Assembly (NCBI RefSeq): GCF_011761345.1
Contig: NZ_JAASRY010000001.1
Coordinates: 1,240,001-1,304,000, forward strand
Source: Thalassobacillus devorans
GTDB taxonomy: Bacteria; Bacillota; Bacilli; Bacillales; Halobacillaceae
DNA: 64,000 nucleotides
Reading direction: 5' to 3'
Numbering within the stretch: the stretch's first letter is position 1; each line of letters opens with the position of its first letter. The notes beneath the pieces were generated by a model that was not told where the DNA came from, did not search any database, and saw nothing but the letters and a program-made list of their open reading frames with translations. This document shows, in pieces, positions 42,827-50,175 of this stretch. A program made the position numbers and the translations under genes.

Positions 42827-42856
42827 AAAAACGGCTCCTTTTACAGGAACCGTTTT
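42827..42856 (-). terminator. Retron reverse transcriptase terminator
   Basis: Minus-strand stem AAAACGGTTCC / GGAGCCGTTTT followed by TGCG, just after the RT stop codon. Confidence 0.82.
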
Positions 42857-42860
42857 GAAT

Positions 42861-44105
42861 TTAAAATTGAATATCGTCATCTTTAGGTGGGGTGATTTCA
42901 TCTTCTAAAGAACTTGCTACTTCATCATTAATCCTTTCAAATTCATTCTTTAATTCTTGGTCAAATATCCCCTTTTTATCCATAAAATCGATTCTTTGTT
43001 CTAACATGTTTTTATATTCTTCGAAAATATAATAATCATACACATCAATACCTAATTCCCATTTTAATTTTTCATCCGCTAATTGAGTATTTATATCTAC
43101 TTGTGTCATGTCTGGAAGGGACCTAAAGAACTTATTAGAGTTATACGCCTTTACAACCTTATCAAAATGTTTATATTGTTTATCTATTAATTTTTCAATA
43201 TAACTTATAATTTTTTCTTTATAATCTTTTTCAATAGAATTAATGTATGCTATGTAACCTAAAATTTTATTAGTATGTTGGTAGTCCCCAGTAACAATCG
43301 CTTTATGAATCATTGCTCTGACTTTTTTCTTTATTTGCCTATCAGCCTTTAGTTTTTTTTGACTTGTTATTGTGACACCAGTAATCTTTTTAGGTGAAAT
43401 CGGTGAAGAATATCTCGTTTTTTTATGGTTGATTAAATAACCTTCATTAATAACTATTTTTTCCACGACCTGTTTTACTTTTCTTAAAGCAACTTTATTA
43501 TTGCAGGAAAAAGTTAAATCATCCGCATATCTCGTATATAATATATCTCTTTTAGAACATAAGCCTTTTAGTCTACGGTCCATTTTATAACAGATTAAAT
43601 TTGAAAGGTAGGGAGAACAAACTCCCCCTTGTGGAAGTTTATTATTTAAAGTGCTTAAATTTGCTAAAATATTTGAGATAAACTTATTATAGCCCAAATT
43701 TTTAAATAGATAATAGACCTGCTTCCTAGTAATAGAAGGGAAAAAGTCCTTAATGTCCATTTGTAAAAAATACAAACTATCTTTATGATACGCTGCATTT
43801 TCATAGGGGCCATTCAAACCTTTTTTGAAGGCAGTAGCTTCACTTGAGTTCTCTATATTGCAAAGAATTTCTTCAAGAATCCACCTTTGAATAATCTTAA
43901 GGGATAGATTTGGACTGTATATATCTCTGAACGTTCCATCGCTTTTTGGTATTTTATGGTTGGTATAAAAGTTCCCTGGATTTTTTGAAAGCAAATAAAT
44001 CATTTTGAGGCTGATTCCAGTAGAGTTAGAAAGAGTATAAAGGTCTTCTATTATAGGCAGTTTTAAAGAATTTAATATAAATATGTTTGTAGGATCTTTT
44101 GACAT
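42861..44105 (-). CDS. Retron-type reverse transcriptase
   Basis: A 414-residue RT that starts at ATG 44105 behind AGGAGGG. RT blocks appear in order: RDIYSPNLSLKIIQRWILEEIL (~60-81), FLQMDIKDFFPSI with the first catalytic Asp (~117), LPQGGVCSPYLSNLI (157-171), the catalytic YADD at 193-196 and the retron 'VTG' region ITGVTIT (~244). The sequence SPYLSNL and the spacing are those of retron RTs rather than group II intron RTs, and no maturase or endonuclease domain follows. It is about 90 residues longer than the Ec86 RT, with a C-terminal, partly acidic extension (~310-414). It primes on the msr-msd RNA encoded directly upstream, and its ribosome binding site lies inside the a2 repeat of that RNA. 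Confidence 0.93.
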   Translation of the reverse strand: MSKDPTNIFILNSLKLPIIEDLYTLSNSTGISLKMIYLLSKNPGNFYTNHKIPKSDGTFRDIYSPNLSLKIIQRWILEEILCNIENSSEATAFKKGLNGPYENAAYHKDSLYFLQMDIKDFFPSITRKQVYYLFKNLGYNKFISNILANLSTLNNKLPQGGVCSPYLSNLICYKMDRRLKGLCSKRDILYTRYADDLTFSCNNKVALRKVKQVVEKIVINEGYLINHKKTRYSSPISPKKITGVTITSQKKLKADRQIKKKVRAMIHKAIVTGDYQHTNKILGYIAYINSIEKDYKEKIISYIEKLIDKQYKHFDKVVKAYNSNKFFRSLPDMTQVDINTQLADEKLKWELGIDVYDYYIFEEYKNMLEQRIDFMDKKGIFDQELKNEFERINDEVASSLEDEITPPKDDDIQF

Positions 44106-44303
44106 AAGATTTACCCTCCTTACCATAAATCATTTTGTGGAAATGTGCCTTTAATCTTACTGTCGTGAGATTGAAGGTGCAGGTTCCACAAATCTAACCT
44201 GATTGTTATGCTAAAGGTCGACGAACCGTCTCCCACATACTAATAGCATGAATTTAATGTGCACACTTCATGAAATTAGTAGTAATTTCTAAGAAGGGTA
44301 ATC
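44106..44303 (-). ncRNA. Retron msr-msd non-coding RNA
   Basis: The region between effector and RT has the full anatomy of a retron RNA on the minus strand. a1 is GATTACCCTTCTTA (44303-44290) and a2 is TAAGGAGGGTAAATC (44122-44108); they pair with one bulge and one G-U. The next base after a1 is G44289, the expected branching G in TTAG. A hairpin AAATTA-CTAC-TAATTT (44288-44273) follows, then a CATGAA/TTCATG stem. The msd is a long hairpin bounded by TTTGTGGAA (44192-44184) and TTCCACAAA (44142-44134). Its inner arms TGCACCTTCAATCT / AGATTAAAGGCACA pair apart from three mismatches, with loop CACGACAGTA. a1 begins directly after the effector stop codon. In the Ec86 retron the RNA precedes the effector, whereas here it lies between effector and RT. 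Confidence 0.82.
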
Positions 44304-45230
44304 TTATGTATAATATTTATTTAACATAATATCAAAACTTATTCTATCATACAAGACTGTACGATTCGTGATCAAAAGGTTATCTAATAAATCATTAACA
44401 GTATTGTATCCCTTCTCAGTCAAGGTGTAGCTAGATAATCTTGATTGCTCCTCCTTATAAAGATGCTTATCTAATAGTTTATGTTTTTGTAACAATTTAA
44501 TTGAAGGCTGAAAAAGTGTATCAAAATTTTTTTCTTCTTCAAGTCTATATTTTCTATATAGATATTTAATTAAGTTTGCAATATCCTCTGATGTTAGCTG
44601 TTTATAAAAAAATAAGATCAATAAAATGAAATAATACAGGCCTATTAATGAATTTAGAGGCTTGGTATTATTTATTGGATTGTTATGAAGAGACCCCCTC
44701 CTTTTTAACTTGTTTATTCCAAAAATACCGCTCAGCTCTTCAACTAGCATGTCAATATTTTTCTTACTATAGTAAACAATATTTTTTTTCTGGCTTTTCC
44801 TCTTTTTCAAATAAGCAGCTGGTCCCATCATAATAAAGCTTTCATCGTTTTTTCTTCTTTCATCAAAAGCAGCAATAACTTTACCAACTGTTTTTTCATT
44901 ATTTGTAAAAGCACCCAATTCCACTAAAGATCCTGCACTTTCACATATGATACAGATATAATCACTATTATCTGCGAGAAAGCTTTCTAAGCTCATCAAA
45001 TCCTGTGTTTTATCTGTTTTCAGCATTTCCATAAACAAATCTTCAGGATAATGTATTCTAATATTTCTGTAAGTGTTTAATTTTGCCATAACTTTATCTC
45101 TGTCTGATTGTTCTTTTGCGTTACTTGCACCGCCGCAAAGAAATACATCAACATAATTTTCATTTATCTTTTTAAAAATTTCTTCATAAATTTTAGTAAC
45201 TATATCCTTTTGTTTGCTATCTATTTTCAT
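44304..45230 (-). CDS. Retron effector: nucleoside deoxyribosyltransferase-like domain plus winged-helix (Ec86/St85 type)
   Basis: A 308-residue protein homologous by eye to the Eco1 (Ec86) retron effector. Shared blocks are VDVFLCGGASN (FLCGG, residues 30-34), IRIHYPEDLF (60-66), LESFLADNSDYICIICESAGSLVELGAFTNNE (with catalytic Glu candidates 97 and 104) and FIMMGPAAYLKK. The C-terminal ~100 residues (LTSEDIANLIKYLYRKYRLEEE ... SRLSSYTLTEKGYNTVNDLLDNLL) form a winged-helix domain. In Ec86 the NDT-like domain is the toxin that the msDNA-RT filament restrains until phage infection; it acts on NAD or nucleotides. Start at ATG 45230 preceded by TAGGTG. It is the first gene of the retron operon, with the RNA and RT following. 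Confidence 0.9.
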   Translation of the reverse strand: MKIDSKQKDIVTKIYEEIFKKINENYVDVFLCGGASNAKEQSDRDKVMAKLNTYRNIRIHYPEDLFMEMLKTDKTQDLMSLESFLADNSDYICIICESAGSLVELGAFTNNEKTVGKVIAAFDERRKNDESFIMMGPAAYLKKRKSQKKNIVYYSKKNIDMLVEELSGIFGINKLKRRGSLHNNPINNTKPLNSLIGLYYFILLILFFYKQLTSEDIANLIKYLYRKYRLEEEKNFDTLFQPSIKLLQKHKLLDKHLYKEEQSRLSSYTLTEKGYNTVNDLLDNLLITNRTVLYDRISFDIMLNKYYT

Positions 45231-45408
45231 TGTTTATCACCTAATAGAAAATTTACTCTATTATACCAACTATTTCCTAGAAATGAAAATACTATCAAGT
45301 TTCTTATAATTCTATCAGATCTCTTATGCTACCGTTCATTATTGCCTTACCTTATTTAATAATTTCTTCCTATGAGGTGGTTAAATATGTTTGGTATTGA
45401 AGAACAAA

Positions 45409-45520
45409 AGCGCAAGCGCTTTGTTCACCCCCCACTAGCTTAAGCCAAGCCTCGTCGTGACGTTTTTTGTCACAAAGAGGATTGACTTAAGACCTCGAGG
45501 GGGTAAGCGCTGGAGCTGAA
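45409..45520. repeat. Dispersed structured repeat of the AGCGCT...AGCGCTGGAGCTG type
   Basis: Outer arms AAGCGCAAGCGCTT...CCCCCC (to 45433) and GGGGG.AAGCGCTGGAGCTG (from 45499) pair. Inside, CTTAAGcCAAgCCTC (from 45439) pairs with GAGGaTTGaCTTAAG (to 45491), capped by GTGAC-TTTTTT-GTCAC. The beginning AGCGCAAGCGC and end AGCGCTGGAGCTG are a signature I remember from multicopy intergenic repeats in Bacillus and Geobacillus. It probably forms one long nested hairpin. Confidence 0.62.
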
Positions 45521-45577
45521 AGCTGCTCACTACAAAAAATGGTCCACAACCATCATTTTTTATTAATTTCTAGACTA

Positions 45578-45607
45578 TAAAAAAACTGCCAAACAATGTG
45601 GCAGCTT
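45578..45607 (-). terminator. Homing endonuclease gene terminator
   Basis: Minus-strand stem CTGCCA / TGGCAG with loop CATTGTT, followed by TTTTTTT. Confidence 0.85.
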
Positions 45608-45671
45608 TAATTGGAAAGTTTTAAACAAAATATTCACAATTCAGCACAATTCAGAAGAAGGAAATAATTTT

Positions 45672-46964
45672 TCATTTAACCATGTTATCTATACGGAAGA
45701 TTGGTACGATGTGATTTTCTGGCCATTCTGAGCTGTAGCCGCAAATTTCATCCATCCTTCTCCGCTTTCTGTTTAGCCATATATTAGCGCCAGCATACAA
45801 ATAGTCATACAATACTCTGGAAAATCCAACTCCTCCAGTGAATTTATATATTTCTCCTGCACCTTCTTGGAGCGTTAAGGTAGTTCCTAGATGATATTGT
45901 ATACTAGTCAGAATCCCTTTGCTGCCGCAAAACCCAGAATATTTCCGGGAAGGGCCGGGACAAGTTAGACCATCACCATCGAAATATCCCCTTATAAAAT
46001 GAGGGATTAAGTGATCTGGAAGATCTGGCATTACTTCTTTGCCACTTTTACCCTGGACTACACCTAATTTTTGCAAAGAATGATACATGTGTTTAGAAGA
46101 CCCTCTAAAAGCATATTTATCTTTCCATCTTAGATTTTGTTTTTCCACAAAATAATTATTACGACCTTCTGCCCCAATATATAGGGTGAAGCCGAGTACG
46201 GCATCCGAATCTTCATGTTGAAGTATTAAGCGAATCGAGTGATCTTTTTCATAAATGTATCCATCAGCAACCAATAACCCCAAAAAGTATGCCTTGTCTT
46301 CCGTGTCAATATGATCGAAATAGTCAGTTCTTTTAATTTTTGGACGTGGACCTCTCTCTCGACTGAATTCACGTTCTTTTAATTTTTGACAAATCCAGGC
46401 CTCTGAGACGTTTAGTTTTTCAGCGATTTCCTTTCCTATCAACCCTAATTTAGCTAACTTTTCAACTTCATCCACCACTTCTTTAGTGTACTTTTGGCCA
46501 ACCGGATGTATTTCAACATTTTGCTCCTTTAATATAGTTGTAACCTTAAAGGGGGAAATTTTGTACCTCTCGGCCAATTCATAGGTTGAGCATCGCTCAT
46601 GTTGGTAAGCATCGACAATTTTCTTAATGATGTGCGCTGGTAAGTTAATTTTTTCATTCTTTGGTCGAATAGTTACTCCCATTTTAACCAAACGATGTTT
46701 AACAGTCTCTCGAGAGCAATTAAACCTCTCCGATATAACTTTTAAACTATCTCCAATGAGGTACCTCTCCCTCATTTCTTCCTTTTGTGATTCCGTAAAT
46801 CGATCTGGTTTGGAAAGTGGGGACATCCCATTTTTCTTTAAAAAACCGTATATGGTCGAATTGTTACGCTTGACTGTTTTTGCAATTTCCGGTGCTGTTT
46901 TCCCCTGTACGTGAAACTGTAAGATTCGATTTTTTTCCTCTTGAGTTAATGATGGGTAATTCAT
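45672..46964 (-). CDS. Free-standing LAGLIDADG homing endonuclease with tandem helix-turn-helix domains
   Basis: A 430-residue protein. The N-terminal ~215 residues contain four helix-turn-helix repeats of resolvase/HTH type (QGKTAPEIAKTVKRNNSTIYGFLKKNG, IGDSLKVISERFNCSRETVKHRLVKMG, CSTYELAERYKISPFKVTTILKEQN, LIGKEIAEKLNVSEAWICQKL). The C-terminal ~200 residues contain two LAGLIDADG motifs, KAYFLGLLVADGYIY and PHFIRGYFDGDGLTC, each ending in the catalytic acidic residue. The fusion points to a site-specific DNA endonuclease that is not intron-embedded. ATG 46964 is used, with AAGGAG upstream; an ATG at 46988 lacks a site. The RBS is within a long inverted repeat. Selfish mobile gene by inference. 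Confidence 0.88.
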   Translation of the reverse strand: MNYPSLTQEEKNRILQFHVQGKTAPEIAKTVKRNNSTIYGFLKKNGMSPLSKPDRFTESQKEEMRERYLIGDSLKVISERFNCSRETVKHRLVKMGVTIRPKNEKINLPAHIIKKIVDAYQHERCSTYELAERYKISPFKVTTILKEQNVEIHPVGQKYTKEVVDEVEKLAKLGLIGKEIAEKLNVSEAWICQKLKEREFSRERGPRPKIKRTDYFDHIDTEDKAYFLGLLVADGYIYEKDHSIRLILQHEDSDAVLGFTLYIGAEGRNNYFVEKQNLRWKDKYAFRGSSKHMYHSLQKLGVVQGKSGKEVMPDLPDHLIPHFIRGYFDGDGLTCPGPSRKYSGFCGSKGILTSIQYHLGTTLTLQEGAGEIYKFTGGVGFSRVLYDYLYAGANIWLNRKRRRMDEICGYSSEWPENHIVPIFRIDNMVK

Positions 46965-46968
46965 TTTT

Positions 46969-47037
46969 CCACACTCCTTATTGAACATTGTTTTTAGATT
47001 GCTTTTGCGGTAAAAATGTTGTTTCTAAGGAGTGTGG
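46969..47037 (-). promoter_or_regulatory. Inverted repeat sequestering the ribosome binding site of the LAGLIDADG gene
   Basis: The mRNA sense is CCACACTCCTTA (47037-47026), a 45-base spacer, then TAAGGAGTGTGG (46980-46969), a perfect 12-bp inverted repeat. The second arm contains the AAGGAG ribosome binding site, 4 bases upstream of ATG 46964. Pairing would hide it. Confidence 0.6.
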
Positions 47038-47160
47038 TCATAATCCGGTAATTATATTCCTGCTAATTGAAATTGATATAAAATAATAAAAAAACTAAAC
47101 TTGTTTAATGTATTTGGCATTTGTTTCATGTATAAAATGACAATATATTTTTTGCATATA

Positions 47161-47214
47161 AAAGACCTTCATCATACAACCGATGCATAAATTGTTGTAT
47201 ATTGAAGGTCTTTT
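47161..47214. terminator. Nested long hairpin
   Basis: AAAGACCTTCA / TGAAGGTCTTT (11 bp), then ATACAAC / GTTGTAT (7 bp) and a 13-nt loop, with T-rich ends. It may be a bidirectional terminator although no gene ends directly beside it. Confidence 0.5.
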
Positions 47215-47446
47215 GTATCCATAGATTATTTAATTAAATCAATTACCTCTTAATTGGTAATTTCCTTTTTTATTCAGTTTTCCTCTTGTGGCGTGCTGAT
47301 GTTCCAAGCATAGTTAGGTTTTGTAAATTTTGTTTGCAACATCAGTTTACAGTTTTCACTAGATTGCGTCAGTAAATTAACTCAAAATTTGACATGGTAC
47401 AACTACTTCACGTGAATAGTAACAATTGACATCGATGATTACCCTA

Positions 47447-47465
47447 GAGATGTATAGTATTCGCC
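47447..47465 (+). repeat. 19-bp direct repeat, copy B
   Basis: GAGATGTATAGTATTCGCC, one mismatch to copy A at 39363-39381, with ATTGACA 15 bases upstream in both. Confidence 0.6.
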
Positions 47466-47528
47466 AATACTAAAAATACCTTTTCTTGCACTTTGATTTG
47501 TGCAAGTTTTGCACTATCACTATAGAAC

Positions 47529-48584
47529 TTACAAAAAATCTTTAATGATTCTTTTTAACTGTTCCTCATTAAACTTTATACCATAGCATTTTCCTACATT
47601 TTTTTGTGAATGTTTCTCCCAAAATGGTTCTTCTGCCATTTCAAACTCAATATACTTCTCTGGGTTTTTATATACATAGCAGTGCTTATCTTCTTCTAGT
47701 AACTTTTTAAACTGATCAATTGCAAAATAAATTGGACCATCTACAGCATCTCCTGTAAACAAAGTAACGTTTAACCTTGGGATATTAAAAGATTTTATAA
47801 TGGTATGTATATCTCCATTTTTATTCATAAGCTTAAATGCCACGGTAGCTGAGTGAGAATATGAACCAAATTCAATTTTAAATGTGTATCCTTTCTCGAA
47901 TAGCTCCAATTTAAATTGCTCATCATCATTTAAAGAGTCAAATATGTAATTAATGTCTTCAAAATTGTCTGCATAATATATTTCCCATGATTCGTTTTCT
48001 TCAGCTTCTGCAATCTCCATTAAATCTAATAATTCTTCATAAACAGAATCCAAAGGATTTTCCTTATAATAATTTAAGTTGTCATAAAAGAATCCGGTTA
48101 TTAAATTTAAGGCACTGTTAATTACAGTCAAGACTTCATGAAAATCTATAGTTTTATCTAAACCAAAATGAGTAACCTTATTTCTTATTTTACCTATAGA
48201 ATCTAAAGTGTGTATTTGGTTATTCGACAAATTGTATATTATACCCAACCTTTTTACACATTCAATATAATCAATAGTCAAAATATTAACTTGATCTGAA
48301 ATTACGTAATAATCGAGAGGCATACCCTTTTCTCTATTTTTCCTGTGTTGTAATAAATCCAGTAACATCGGATCAGATAAATCCCTATAGATTAATAATT
48401 CATTTTCATCGCTTAATAACTTTTTGCTAAATAACTCCAATGCATTATGAAAACTGATTACCGACATTTTTAAATAACCAGGATTCAATGTATTATATTT
48501 ATCTTCTATACTTAGGTATTTATGATAAAATTCCATACCAAACCTTACAGAATCTATGCCGTTTTCCAATAACTCTAACCTCAA
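47529..48584 (-). CDS. Unknown protein with HEPN-like N-terminal domain
   Basis: A 351-residue protein that seems to start with TTG 48584 (GGAGAG 8 bases upstream); no better ATG exists before residue 17. The N-terminal ~160 residues are helical: PGYLKMSVISFHNALELFSKKLL and IGKIRNKVTHFGLDKTIDFHEV. The RNKVTH segment matches the Rx4H motif of HEPN-type RNases, and the preceding 'SFHNALELF' resembles HEPN helix 1. The C-terminal half (~200-351) is an alpha/beta region with no recognised motif (ends NEEQLKRIIKDFL). HEPN proteins are common toxins of anti-phage systems, so an abortive-infection role is conceivable from context, but no partner gene is visible. Low GC. Confidence 0.62.
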   Translation of the reverse strand: MRLELLENGIDSVRFGMEFYHKYLSIEDKYNTLNPGYLKMSVISFHNALELFSKKLLSDENELLIYRDLSDPMLLDLLQHRKNREKGMPLDYYVISDQVNILTIDYIECVKRLGIIYNLSNNQIHTLDSIGKIRNKVTHFGLDKTIDFHEVLTVINSALNLITGFFYDNLNYYKENPLDSVYEELLDLMEIAEAEENESWEIYYADNFEDINYIFDSLNDDEQFKLELFEKGYTFKIEFGSYSHSATVAFKLMNKNGDIHTIIKSFNIPRLNVTLFTGDAVDGPIYFAIDQFKKLLEEDKHCYVYKNPEKYIEFEMAEEPFWEKHSQKNVGKCYGIKFNEEQLKRIIKDFL

Positions 48585-48958
48585 TGGCTTAACTCTCCTT
48601 TTACTTGTTGCTGATAATAATCCCTCTTAGGCCCTCTTTCCTATTCAACGTTACCTTATTTATTTTAGTGATTGCCCAAATCAATTTAACAACCATTTTA
48701 TTGTTATCTCTATCACTAAATAGTTAAGTGCATATGGAAAACTTTTTGGTTATACGTATACTTTTCTATGCCGCTCTTAATATTCCACATTTTTTTGCCC
48801 CAGCACTACCCCAAATAAGCTTCTGGCTTTCTTTTATAATGTCAGCTTTAAATGGTACAACTACAAATTAAAATAGGTTTTTGATTATGATTAAGATTTG
48901 TTTCTATCTGGTGGCCCGATTATCTATGAAGCTATATTACCTAATTATGGCACCTTTA
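48585..48958. other. AT-rich intergenic region, nothing recognised
   Basis: 374 bases between two minus-strand accessory genes. No coding frame with a ribosome binding site, no strong hairpin and no repeat was detected. Confidence 0.5.
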
Positions 48959-49822
48959 TCACCGGAAGTATCTGTCAAACTGGAATTTTAGGTTATTATA
49001 TGTGTTATAACTTGTTAGCAAACCTATCATTCGTAAAAAGGGCAATCCTTTATCATTGTTATCCAGTTTTTTGACTTCCATTATATACTTAATTTCTTCA
49101 TCACAATTATATTCCAAAGGTAAAGCAATGAAATCATCTTTGTTAGAATTATAAATGCTTAGAGCACTTTGCCGGTTTTTCGAAGTTATTCGTAGTTTTG
49201 ATATGACATACTTTTTATTAACCCAAATTAGAGTTGGGATATTTATAGAATCAATATGCTTACCTGTGTAATGGGTTTTAATATGTTTTATTATTGAGGG
49301 TAACTCCATTCCTTTATAAGAAAAAATAACTGTTGAAGGAAAATTTGTAATAAACTCATAAATATATTCATCTTCAATATCTTGTGGACTAATTTCTGCC
49401 TTTTTATAAAGCTCAGCTATCATAAATGTATCAAGCTCAATAACTTTCTTACTCATCTTCGGGATACTCTCTATTTCAATGAGTGCCTGATCTAAAGTAT
49501 CTCCAGTTAGATTGCTTTTACTTGAGACAACGGCAGCCACACTTTCAATACAATCAAACATTATATCATGTTCTTTAAAATTCAAACCTAGATCACTTTT
49601 AACTATTATGTCTATCTGTTTTGATTCTTTTCCATTTAAATCTAAAATTACTCCCCCTCTATTGACTGCTAGCCTATGGGGAATGTGTTTATTTAAAAAT
49701 TCTTCTATAATAATTTCTCGATTAGTCCCTATGGATGAAGAATGTTCATTAATTCCAGCTTGATTAGCTCTTGTATCTACAATATCTGACATCACGTTAA
49801 AATATCTTTTAATTTTAGACAT
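48959..49822 (-). CDS. DUF6602-like putative PD-(D/E)xK nuclease-fold protein
   Basis: A 287-residue protein with AAGGGG before the ATG. The N-terminal 120 residues (SIGTNREIIIEEFLNKHIPHRLAVNRGGVILDLNGKESKQIDIIVKSD ... CIESVAAVVSSKSNL) match the DUF6602 pattern: a first Glu in REIIIEEFL, QIDIIV with the motif Asp, and the position normally occupied by E-V-K. Here that last element reads VVSSKSN, so the active-site Glu is replaced by Ser while Lys remains. The protein may be an inactive nuclease or use another acid. The C-terminal half (KYVISKLRITSKNRQSALSIYNSNKDDFIALPLEYN) is alpha/beta. Such proteins are frequent in defence islands; a role here is an inference. Confidence 0.6.
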   Translation of the reverse strand: MSKIKRYFNVMSDIVDTRANQAGINEHSSSIGTNREIIIEEFLNKHIPHRLAVNRGGVILDLNGKESKQIDIIVKSDLGLNFKEHDIMFDCIESVAAVVSSKSNLTGDTLDQALIEIESIPKMSKKVIELDTFMIAELYKKAEISPQDIEDEYIYEFITNFPSTVIFSYKGMELPSIIKHIKTHYTGKHIDSINIPTLIWVNKKYVISKLRITSKNRQSALSIYNSNKDDFIALPLEYNCDEEIKYIMEVKKLDNNDKGLPFLRMIGLLTSYNTYNNLKFQFDRYFR

Positions 49823-50175
49823 TTGTATCCCCTTTAATATTTTAATATATAAGCGACCCTACCATAGCTTCTAAAACACATACTGCCTCCTTACTTTCAT
49901 AACCTATCTTCCCACATTACCATTAATTATTGTTCCAATAGTATTCAACCTGAATTTTACCATTTATTATCACTTAAGCAATATACTACCAACCAATTTA
50001 TCTATCAAACATTAATAGTCTATTATACATCTGCTTGGTATAATATGGTTATATTATTCAACTCTAAGTATCGATAACCATTATTACCAATATATAGTTA
50101 TTAATTTAGTCACCTAAAGAAATAGCGTAATAACGTTATTTCCCAAATCCGTTAGTGAAAGGAGGAAGAGGTAAA
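49823..50175. other. Integrase upstream region
   Basis: 353 AT-rich bases before the integrase start. A 12-bp palindrome AATAACGTTATT occurs at 50129-50140. The region is a reasonable place for an attachment or recombination site but no copy was found elsewhere in the window. Confidence 0.45.

Larger units (their letters stand above)
45231..45671. other. Intergenic region upstream of the retron, with repeat element and terminator
   Basis: The 441 bases hold the retron promoter region (45231-45400, AT-rich), a structured repeat (45409-45520) and the terminator of the homing endonuclease gene (45578-45607). No coding gene is supported. Confidence 0.5.
47038..47528. other. Intergenic region with long hairpin and direct-repeat copy B
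   Basis: No gene is supported. The region has a nested hairpin at 47161-47214 and copy B of the 19-bp repeat at 47447-47465, preceded by ATTGACA. The remaining sequence is AT-rich without obvious function. Confidence 0.5.

Noticed and set aside
42861-44105. Group II intron or diversity-generating retroelement as source of the RT
   Set aside because: No maturase or endonuclease domain, no intron RNA, no variable repeat; the RNA upstream and the effector are retron-like.
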